Made by a program: the position numbers and the translations under genes
Notes under the pieces: generated by a model
The model's input: the letters and a program-made list of their open reading frames with translations, nothing else
The model's database searches: none
What the model was told of the DNA's origin: nothing
NCBI GenBank assembly: GCA_023382795.1
Contig: JAHDWT010000006.1
Location: forward strand, 1-53,599
Direction: 5' to 3'
DNA length: 53,599 nt
From: Candidatus Babelota bacterium
GTDB taxonomy: Bacteria; Babelota; Babeliae; Babelales; Vermiphilaceae
Shown here: in pieces, positions 8,514 through 15,660 of the stretch
How the letters are laid out: each line of letters starts with the position of its first letter
How positions within the stretch are numbered: the first letter of the stretch is position 1

Positions 8514-9623
8514 ATGAAAAATAAGAAAATAGCATGGGTAGATCTGATGGTATGCATGGCTGCTATGTCTTATTCCATGCGTAGCTATAGTATGATGACA
8601 ACTAAATTGTTGGTTAGGACCCACGATAGTGAAAACCCGGTAAGATCATTAGCTAGTTGTCACATTGAAAAACTTTTGCAACAACATGTTATCAAGGCCA
8701 ATAGTTATTCTCTTAAATCCATGCATCCGATTGTACTTTCTGATTATTACGCAAGAATATTGCCGCATCATTTTGAGCGATTCATTTTGGATATTAGCAC
8801 GATGGCTCAGAGAGCTACGCGAAGATTACAGCATCCAGCATGGTATGTTTTGGTTACCAAAGATACGCATGATGCAAGGACAACCATTCAAAAATTATCC
8901 ATACAAAGTGGTGTTGATTATTTATCCGTGAATCCCGTATATGATTTAAGTAATTGCGGCAAGGAAGAAATTAACCAACTTTTTTCAGGTCTATGTACTG
9001 AGGCAAAAAAAACAGGACGTCCCGCAGTTCTCTTTATAGAAGAAGCTGATTTTCTACTGAATAATAGTAGAGAAATCGTACCGGGTGTAGATGTACCGGC
9101 GCTATTGTATGCGATTGCAAATCATAGAGACGGTAAACATCTTACCATAGTGATTCATATACGATCGTCACAGGATATCAGTAAATCACGTGAAAGATAC
9201 TTGGATTGCTCTTGGTTATTTTTACCGCTCATTGATCTTGATGTTCGTAGAAAGATGGCAGTAGAGCTGTTTGATCAACACGAAGTTACTGTTGACGATG
9301 AAGGGTTAGATTTAGTGGCTGCGCGTACTGAAGGATATACAGTAACAGAAGTGCGTGACGTTATTACTCAAGTTATTGCGTGTACTTGCACTGACAATCA
9401 ATCGGTTCATGTAGAAGATCTACGCAAATATTTTTCACAATCTATGCGTCTTAAAAAGTGGAATGACCTTCGCGCTAAACTACTAAATCTTAGCGCATCA
9501 CATTATGTTGCACTAGTAGGTGGCACATGTTATGTGAGTGTGCTGGGCATTATTGGCGTGAGATATGTATTAAACAAGGTTGCTGAGAAAAAGAAAAAAA
9601 ATAACATCAAATCTATGAGATGA
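8514..9623 (+). CDS. Degenerate AAA-domain protein with C-terminal membrane segment (islet gene 3)
   Basis: A 369-aa protein whose middle (about 105-290) aligns by eye with a classical AAA domain of the FtsH/Vps4 kind. The Walker A loop has lost its consensus: where GPPGTGKT is expected it reads KDTHDARTT, with Arg in place of the catalytic Lys. Walker B is retained (VLFIEEAD near 171). Sensor 1 lacks the usual Asn (HIRSSQD). A lid helix follows (ARTEGYTVTEVRDV). Residues ~337-356 form a membrane helix, then a Lys-rich tail; the N terminus is also hydrophobic. It is probably a non-hydrolysing partner of the next gene, whose start it overlaps by ATGA. Pseudo-ATPase status is inferred. Confidence 0.75.
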   Translation: MKNKKIAWVDLMVCMAAMSYSMRSYSMMTTKLLVRTHDSENPVRSLASCHIEKLLQQHVIKANSYSLKSMHPIVLSDYYARILPHHFERFILDISTMAQRATRRLQHPAWYVLVTKDTHDARTTIQKLSIQSGVDYLSVNPVYDLSNCGKEEINQLFSGLCTEAKKTGRPAVLFIEEADFLLNNSREIVPGVDVPALLYAIANHRDGKHLTIVIHIRSSQDISKSRERYLDCSWLFLPLIDLDVRRKMAVELFDQHEVTVDDEGLDLVAARTEGYTVTEVRDVITQVIACTCTDNQSVHVEDLRKYFSQSMRLKKWNDLRAKLLNLSASHYVALVGGTCYVSVLGIIGVRYVLNKVAEKKKKNNIKSMR

Positions 9624-11731
9624 ACATGAAGATTAAAATATTTTTTGTATCAATAATGTTGTCTTCTATTCTATATGGCGAAATCTCTATGAATGATATT
9701 GAAGATATGAAATATTGTATTTTTAATGTTATGGGAATAGATAGACGTCTTCTAAGGCCGTTTTGTGCAAATGTGCGTACCTTTGGTTCAAAAATTAAAG
9801 TAAAGCACCGAGCAGATCCATACATATTAACACTGGGCGGTAAGCCGGGTGCTGGTAAATCATCATTAGCTCGTGAATTTGCAAGAAAAACGAATAGTCA
9901 TTACATAGTAGTAAGCGCATCTGGCATTATGCAATCGGGATATATAGGGGGTGGAGCGGCAGCAATAAATCAGGCATTTGATGATGCTTTGCTACATATT
10001 GCACGACACAAGACCAGCGTGGTATTAATTTTTGAAGAGATTGATTCTATTGCTAAGCCTGAGAGCAATGCTTCAAACGGTGAAAGCATACGTACTTGCA
10101 GGGAGTTTCATGAGCGAGCAGATCAGAATCAAAATAATGCGCAATTAATGATTATTTGCACTACCAATAATTATATGGATTGCGTAGAAGCTTTCAGGAG
10201 CAGGTGTACCTATATTCCTATTGATCAGCCGACGAATGCTGAAAAAAAGGAGATTCTCAAAAGGCTTTTGATCGATGATACCATCGATTTTATTCATCAG
10301 AAATATGCTACGGTTTGTAAGAACTACCGAGAGCCATTAGATATCCTAAGAGACACTGTTGTAATATTACTCGAACGTTTACGGAGTAGTAAAAAAAATT
10401 GTTTTCAGGAATTTGATCTTGAGCGGGCTAAATTAGATATTTTTCGATGCAGAAAAGCATTAGCTGATGTTGCTCTTGGTCAGGCAAAAAAGGATTATCT
10501 CAATATCATTAACGAACTTGAAGAATTCGTCGTGGCGTGCGAGAGAAATGAGCCTGAGCATGTTAAGCTTACAATCTTTGCACGGCTCAGTATTGATATT
10601 GATAGATTGGGCGATCGATACACATCAGAGGTTGATCTAGTTGCCATCAAATTATTTGATCTTGTATCTCAGATTGCCAAGATTGATAAAATCGACCAAA
10701 GTACACAGGGCATAGGCACTCTTGAAAATGATATTCAGAAAAATAAGGAATTTTTGGCTACACTTCAAAATTCTGAATTAAAAGAAGCATGTTACGAATT
10801 TCTTAATGATCTGGGTGTTTTTATAAAAGTGTACGGACTTATTTTTGATCCTGATAGGATGAATTTATTAACTCAAGATCTCGATATTGGATCTATTCGA
10901 TCAGTCAAGAGATTAGCAAGTGAGATAAGAGATATTGCGCATACAAATAAATTGGATGAAAAAGCAATTGAATTAGCTAAGTTTTTGCAAAAGATTGATG
11001 AACCAGCAGAACGTTCTGCACTGCGCTCTAAGGCATTGGATCTTCTAGACAGGATTGGTGTATCCGTGGCAAGTAATATAGGAACATACTTGGCCCTTGG
11101 AATACCAGCATACGTATTAAAGCAAGGTCTCGGTCAAAAGGCGAATGCGAATTCGCTCAACCAAAAAGGTGAAAATGTTGATGGATGTGATGCATCTATG
11201 GTGAATCAAGAATTTTCACAAACTATTCTTAATTTACTGAATGATGAAGAATTTATGGCTGCTTATATTGAAGAATTTGGAGAATTAGAAGCCCCTAGTC
11301 CCGATACCTTTAGTAGTAAAACAGCAAAATTTGTGAATAATACGCTTATTCCTTGTGTACAAATCGCTGACAATGCTTACGAATTATACTGGGAATTAAT
11401 TGATTTTTACAAAGTAATACGTGACACCAAAGATCAACTTAGCCCCATAGACCGTTATTTTTTTAATGTGTATAGCCAACACGAAAAATTTCTTAATCTC
11501 ATTGAATCAATTGGCCTAGAAGATATAAAGCGACAATATCATGAAGCTGTAAAGCAGAGACTCAAAAACAGTATAGATACCATGAATCGTAGAAAACAGG
11601 TGTCGATTGATGAAGAAAAATCAAGCAAAGAGCGTTGTGAGGCACTCATACAAAAATCTCAAACTATAGAACAAGAAATAAATGATTTAAAGCGTGAATT
11701 AGCGCAAAAAGACCAGGATCATTCGGTATAA
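9620..11731 (+). CDS. AAA ATPase with N-terminal signal/anchor (islet gene 4)
   Basis: A 703-aa AAA protein with intact motifs: Walker A GKPGAGKS at 74-81, Walker B VVLIFEEID at ~134-142, sensor 1 CTTNN at ~180-184, and Arg-finger candidates in FRSRC at ~192-196. Residues 1-20 (KIKIFFVSIMLSSILYG) look like a signal peptide or membrane anchor, which is odd for an ATP-using enzyme. Residues beyond ~225 are a long helical region, ending in a coiled coil (~635-700, IEQEINDLKRELAQK). The ATG overlaps the stop of the degenerate AAA gene, which implies translational coupling and probably a mixed complex. An effector acting in the host, or a membrane-facing remodeller, are both possible. Confidence 0.85.
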   Translation: MNMKIKIFFVSIMLSSILYGEISMNDIEDMKYCIFNVMGIDRRLLRPFCANVRTFGSKIKVKHRADPYILTLGGKPGAGKSSLAREFARKTNSHYIVVSASGIMQSGYIGGGAAAINQAFDDALLHIARHKTSVVLIFEEIDSIAKPESNASNGESIRTCREFHERADQNQNNAQLMIICTTNNYMDCVEAFRSRCTYIPIDQPTNAEKKEILKRLLIDDTIDFIHQKYATVCKNYREPLDILRDTVVILLERLRSSKKNCFQEFDLERAKLDIFRCRKALADVALGQAKKDYLNIINELEEFVVACERNEPEHVKLTIFARLSIDIDRLGDRYTSEVDLVAIKLFDLVSQIAKIDKIDQSTQGIGTLENDIQKNKEFLATLQNSELKEACYEFLNDLGVFIKVYGLIFDPDRMNLLTQDLDIGSIRSVKRLASEIRDIAHTNKLDEKAIELAKFLQKIDEPAERSALRSKALDLLDRIGVSVASNIGTYLALGIPAYVLKQGLGQKANANSLNQKGENVDGCDASMVNQEFSQTILNLLNDEEFMAAYIEEFGELEAPSPDTFSSKTAKFVNNTLIPCVQIADNAYELYWELIDFYKVIRDTKDQLSPIDRYFFNVYSQHEKFLNLIESIGLEDIKRQYHEAVKQRLKNSIDTMNRRKQVSIDEEKSSKERCEALIQKSQTIEQEINDLKRELAQKDQDHSV

Positions 11732-11780
11732 ACGATAATCAATACCCAAACAGCGATATGTTTATCATAAAGGATTATTT

Positions 11781-12248
11781 ATGAACAAATTTTCTTATAT
11801 TTTGTTTTTGGCTATTTTTATTGGAAATATTAGCAAATCTGAACCTGTATCCATCTTGGTAGGAGTTGCTGCAGGCCTGACGATAGCAAATTATGCTGCA
11901 AAGACGGGGAAATGGGCTTGGGGCCGGTGGAAAGGGAATCAATCGCATGATGATCCTGCCAAAAAAGCGCTTGAAAATGCAGAAAAAGAAAAAATAAGCT
12001 TGCAGAAAGAAGTTGCTAACCTAAAGCTTGAACATGCTAATCTTCATCAAAAACTTAATGAGACAAGCGCCAAAGAAACATTGACTGTGGCAGAAAAAAG
12101 TGAATTGGAAACAAAATATCGCGAAATGCTTGTAAAAGTTGGGCTTGCTGAACAGACACTTTATCTTTGTTATATAAAATGTCTTAAAGAGCTTGGTAAA
12201 GAGCCATGTAATTTCATTGAGGATATGCTTAATAATGTGGCAAACTAA
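11781..12248 (+). CDS. Exported coiled-coil protein (islet gene 5)
   Basis: A 155-aa protein with a signal peptide (~1-20, FSYILFLAIFIGNISKS) and a second weakly hydrophobic stretch (VSILVGVAAGLTIANYA). Residues ~60-118 are heptad-rich coiled coil (ENAEKEKISLQKEVANLKLEH). There are three cysteines near the C terminus. AAAGGA precedes ATG 11781. It is the last islet gene; its stop is only four bases from the convergent ftsW stop, with no clear terminator between. The coiled coils here and at the end of the AAA ATPase may contact each other; this is a guess. Confidence 0.75.
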   Translation: MNKFSYILFLAIFIGNISKSEPVSILVGVAAGLTIANYAAKTGKWAWGRWKGNQSHDDPAKKALENAEKEKISLQKEVANLKLEHANLHQKLNETSAKETLTVAEKSELETKYREMLVKVGLAEQTLYLCYIKCLKELGKEPCNFIEDMLNNVAN

Positions 12249-12252
12249 ACAA

Positions 12253-13395
12253 TCATGATGCACGATTAAAAAATGACCTTTTAATCTCTTTTCGCGCAGC
12301 ATAGGCGCCGTTGACGATGACTCCCACCATAAAAAGGTTACAAATTAATGCCGTGTTGCCATAACTGACAAATGGTAACCCAACACCTTTAGTTGGTGCA
12401 AGACCCGTGGCGACCGCAAGGTTGATGATCACTTGCAATGTGGTCATGATCGTAAATCCCAGGGTAGTGTAGGTACAAAATTGATTATGCAGTTGCCAGG
12501 CAATTTTAATTCCTAGATACAGGAGTCCGGCATAGAGGCCGATAAGGATCGCGCTGCCAATAAAGCCTGTCTCCTCTGCGATGATCGAAAAAATGAAATC
12601 AGTGTGCTGCATCGGCAAATAAAAAAATTTCTGCTGCGAGCGCGCAATGCCTACACCCCACACGCCTCCTGAACCGATGGCGATGAGCGATTGAATGATC
12701 TGAAAGCCAGAGCCCTGCGGATCTGACCAGGGATTTAAGAACGTCAAAATTCTTTTCAGGCGATAGGGTTTGTATACAACAAGGGCAACGACTATCGGAA
12801 TAAATGCACTCAGCGTGTAGCCCAGATAGGGCAAAGGAACATGCGCAATAAACATGAGTATGAACGCAGTGAGTGCAATGGTAATCGCCATGCCGAAATC
12901 AGGCTGTCGAAGCAGGAGTACACTGACGATTCCCATTATACACAGTAAGGGTATATAGGTACGCGTGAGCGAGCGAATATGCGATTCTTTTTTAGCAAGC
13001 AGATAGGCAAGGTACATGACAAAAGCAATTTTGAGTAACTCGCTTGGTTGAAATACAAAACCGGCTAAGTTTAGCCAGCGGCTTGATCCGTGAATGCGTA
13101 CTGCAAAAGGAGAGAGCATGGTAAGGCCTGTGAGTACCAGTATTGTAACAAAAAATAGTGGTGCTCCATGTTGTATTGCGCGCAGTGGGAGTAGCCGCCC
13201 CATCAACAGGGCTCCGATACCAAGAATGATTCCATATATATGTTTTTTAAGAAAAAAATGCGCATTATGATACCGTTCAAGCGCGTAGACAGCGCTTGAT
13301 GAGTAAATAAAAACAAGACCAATAATAATGAGTAGGGCAATGATGCCAGTAAAAACGTGTATATCGTATTTAAGAGTTTTTTGTTGTGGTACCAT
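12253..13395 (-). CDS. ftsW: Septal peptidoglycan glycosyltransferase FtsW
   Basis: A SEDS-family polytopic membrane protein (380 aa, about ten membrane helices) that polymerises lipid II at the division septum with a class B PBP. Family landmarks are visible: FVFQPSELLK, NPWSDPQGSGFQIIQS, LPMQHTDFIFSIIAEETG and KGVGLPFVSYG. These favour FtsW over RodA, as does its place after murD. The start at ATG 13395 lacks a good ribosome site. Its last ~13 codons are the right copy of the 40-bp islet repeat, so the C terminus (KEIKRSFFNRAS) may have been re-supplied by an insertion event. Confidence 0.94.
   Translation of the reverse strand: MVPQQKTLKYDIHVFTGIIALLIIIGLVFIYSSSAVYALERYHNAHFFLKKHIYGIILGIGALLMGRLLPLRAIQHGAPLFFVTILVLTGLTMLSPFAVRIHGSSRWLNLAGFVFQPSELLKIAFVMYLAYLLAKKESHIRSLTRTYIPLLCIMGIVSVLLLRQPDFGMAITIALTAFILMFIAHVPLPYLGYTLSAFIPIVVALVVYKPYRLKRILTFLNPWSDPQGSGFQIIQSLIAIGSGGVWGVGIARSQQKFFYLPMQHTDFIFSIIAEETGFIGSAILIGLYAGLLYLGIKIAWQLHNQFCTYTTLGFTIMTTLQVIINLAVATGLAPTKGVGLPFVSYGNTALICNLFMVGVIVNGAYAARKEIKRSFFNRAS
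12262..12301 (-). repeat. Right 40-bp direct repeat inside ftsW 3' end
   Basis: This copy partners 5392-5431 (38/40). It contains a perfect inverted repeat GATTAAAA (12264-12271) and TTTTAATC (12279-12286) around the 7-base spacer AATGACC. It forms the last codons of ftsW and marks the right edge of the islet. Confidence 0.8.
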
Positions 13396-13460
13396 ACTGC
13401 TATTTGTAGCGTGTTGCTGTGCTCATTTGCAAGATTATTTTGCGTGTGAATAAGGGCGCA

Positions 13461-14885
13461 CTAAGGTAAAAGAGACTGGCTTGGATGGCGCGACAGGTGC
13501 TGTGCATGTGTAGTAAGTTTGGCAATGAGGTTTTTAAAATAGGTGCCGCGCTCTTGGTAATCCTTAAATAAATCAAAACTTGATCCTGCAGGTGAAAAAA
13601 GAACATGTGTTGGCGAATGCAGGTCGTGCAAGGCTGCAGGTACTGCATCATCAAGAGTGGCATGATCTTGTGCAGGAATATGGGCTTGATCACACCAGTT
13701 TTTAAGTTGTTGAGATTCCTTGCCAAAGCATATAATTTTTTGTACCCGTTGGCGTAAATTCATGATGAGTGGCTGTCGGTCAATGCCTTTGCTTAGGCCT
13801 CCGAGCAACAAAATAATGGGCTTGTCTGAAAGTGCTTGCACGGCAGCAAGGGTTGATGCAGGTGTTGTGGCTTTTGAATCATTATAAATAGTGATGCCGT
13901 TTAAGTTAGCGACAAGTTCAAGACGATGTTCTGGCATTACCAGAGCATGTGCGGTGTTCACCAGCGTTGCCATATAATCGGGAAGAGAGAGTTCTGTATG
14001 CATGATGTGTAAGGCACTGATGATGATCAGCCAATTTTGTACAAAAGTGATAGGAGGTAGCTGTGCGCTATCAAGCACAACGGTTTCACGACCATGTTCA
14101 CGTACCACAACCATAGTGCCGCGTAGGAAGAAGATGCGTTTTGCGGTGTTGGTGGCGTGCGTTAAGACGTGCTCATCAGTAGTATCTACAAAGACATTGC
14201 ATGTCGCATTGCAGGAGCGTTGCACGATATAGGGCACTATGCTTGCTGGGACCAGTGCTTGTTGGTGAGAATTTTGGTGTGCAAGGAGTTTAAATTTTGC
14301 ATCAAAGTAGGCGTCTAGAGATCCGTGACGATCAAGATGGTTTGGGCAGAAGGTGGTCCAAATTGCCAGATCAGGAGCTGCAGACATGGTGTGCTCAAGC
14401 TGAAAACTTGATAGTTCAAGAAGAGCCGCATCATAGGGAGTATTGTCCGTGAGCATATCCAGCATGCCGGCTCCAATGTTACCACCGGTATATATACGTG
14501 GAGTAGCGTGGTGCTGTGTGATCTGAGTTAGTATGCTGGTGATCGTTGTTTTGCCGACTGATCCGGTAATGCCGATTAACGTTCCAGTGAACGTGTGGCG
14601 CAGAAGATCGAGCTCCGTAAGCCATTTATGGCGATATGCCGCGTAGGGACGTAAATCAATACCTGGGCTTGCGACAATATAGTCATTGTGGCGTAAAAAG
14701 GATTCCATATCAGTGTTTTGGTACAAAACAGGTACACCAAGCTGTTCAAGAAGTTGTTGATCCTGCGCAGAGAGCGGCGTTGAGGTAAGCACCTGGATAT
14801 GCGCGGTGTGGCGCAGGAGGTACTTTAGCGCTGACTTGCCAACGATGCCGAATCCCCAAATTCCAATACGATTATTTGTAAGCAT
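13461..14885 (-). CDS. murD: UDP-N-acetylmuramoylalanine-D-glutamate ligase
   Basis: Adds D-glutamate to UDP-MurNAc-L-Ala in cytosolic peptidoglycan precursor synthesis. From ATG 14885 the protein is 474 aa, starting MLTNNRIGIWGFG, which is the usual N-terminal Rossmann segment. The ATP site ITGSVGKTT, the central segment NHLDRHGSLDAY, NDSKATTPAS and LLLGGLSKGID are all typical. The open frame extends 59 codons further upstream, but that stretch lacks similarity and overlaps the promoter region of the divergent gene, so I chose the internal start; no strong ribosome site is seen. ftsW follows after 65 bases, as in dcw clusters. Confidence 0.93.
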   Translation of the reverse strand: MLTNNRIGIWGFGIVGKSALKYLLRHTAHIQVLTSTPLSAQDQQLLEQLGVPVLYQNTDMESFLRHNDYIVASPGIDLRPYAAYRHKWLTELDLLRHTFTGTLIGITGSVGKTTITSILTQITQHHATPRIYTGGNIGAGMLDMLTDNTPYDAALLELSSFQLEHTMSAAPDLAIWTTFCPNHLDRHGSLDAYFDAKFKLLAHQNSHQQALVPASIVPYIVQRSCNATCNVFVDTTDEHVLTHATNTAKRIFFLRGTMVVVREHGRETVVLDSAQLPPITFVQNWLIIISALHIMHTELSLPDYMATLVNTAHALVMPEHRLELVANLNGITIYNDSKATTPASTLAAVQALSDKPIILLLGGLSKGIDRQPLIMNLRQRVQKIICFGKESQQLKNWCDQAHIPAQDHATLDDAVPAALHDLHSPTHVLFSPAGSSFDLFKDYQERGTYFKNLIAKLTTHAQHLSRHPSQSLLP

Positions 14886-15060
14886 GGATTTAATTGGTTG
14901 AGAGTATAGAGATATGTAACCATGCTTCAGTATAGCGACAAGGGCGTATGAAGTTAATAGTTGCGTAATACCGAAATATTGCCTATGGCGCGCAGTTTGT
15001 TGTATTATTACTAATAGTAATAGATTTTGTGTGGGCCGACCATTGAAGGGAGAATATGTC

Positions 15061-15441
15061 ATGAACTATATGATGTTAACCGTGTTGTTAACGGGGATTA
15101 TTGGTATTCACGCAATAAAAGGTAACGATCGCATTCTCGTAGAAGGGTGGGACTCTCCGTATAGTTTTATTGAAATTGATGAAAATATAAAGAATCATTG
15201 CATTAATTGTAAGGCTACACACAGTCCCTTTGTAAGGGCGTCTGAGTGGAGTGCGTATACCAATTTGACCTGTGAATGTGATGATCCTGGCAAGGGCAAC
15301 AATGCGCGAACCGTACGGGAACTACGTCTTTACGATAAAAAAAGATTTTGGGAAGGTGTTTGTACCGGATATAAAGCCAAGGGTGTCCATAAAAAGGATA
15401 TTTTTGGTGCTGACTATTGGACATTGGAATGTGGTGAATAG
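15061..15441 (+). CDS. Small Cys-rich exported protein
   Basis: A 126-aa protein of unknown function. From ATG 15061 it begins with a signal peptide (MNYMMLTVLLTGIIGIHA), and GGGAGA lies upstream, so this start is preferred to the in-frame ATG 15031. The mature part has six cysteines in the pattern CxxC, CxC, C, C, which suggests disulfides or metal binding after export. It stands alone between divergent murD and ileS. No family recognised. Confidence 0.7.
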   Translation: MNYMMLTVLLTGIIGIHAIKGNDRILVEGWDSPYSFIEIDENIKNHCINCKATHSPFVRASEWSAYTNLTCECDDPGKGNNARTVRELRLYDKKRFWEGVCTGYKAKGVHKKDIFGADYWTLECGE

Positions 15442-15533
15442 TCAGATAGTGTTGAACTATCAACATAGTCTATAATTCAAAAGCATCATTGCATCTATCA
15501 GTGAGTTATAGTTCTGACTATTTTGATAAACTA

Positions 15534-15542
15534 TGATATACT
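15534..15542 (+). promoter_or_regulatory. Extended -10 promoter of ileS
   Basis: TGATATACT fits TGn-TATAAT, with TCTGAC about 18 bases further up as a weak -35. It predicts a ~110-base leader before ileS. No T-box consensus was found in that leader. Confidence 0.5.
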
Positions 15543-15660
15543 GTCATGCATAACTTACCATAATAACGCAACGTGAGCGATTAGCTTGTGCACGCCTTAA
15601 CGTGGTGGCGCATAATGCAGAGATTATTAGTAAACATATTCGCACGGAAAAGGAATGCAT

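Larger units (their letters stand above)
5392..12301. mobile_element. Putative integrated accessory islet (~6.9 kb)
   Basis: The segment between the two 40-bp direct repeats holds five co-directional + genes of unknown role. It interrupts an otherwise same-strand minus block murD-ftsW-thyX. The right repeat keeps ftsW intact, as expected for insertion at a gene end. No integrase or transposase is encoded inside, so it would have to be mobilised in trans, or it has lost its recombinase, or it is an old duplication. Several genes look more AT-rich than the neighbours by eye. The repeat is seen; mobility is inference. Confidence 0.55.

Noticed and set aside
14886-15062. N-terminal extension of murD
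   Set aside because: The extra 59 codons lack similarity to MurD and overlap the start of the divergent gene; the normal MurD N terminus begins at 14885.
15549-15654. T-box riboswitch in the ileS leader
   Set aside because: No conserved T-box sequence and no following terminator were found; only a small CACG/CGTG hairpin.
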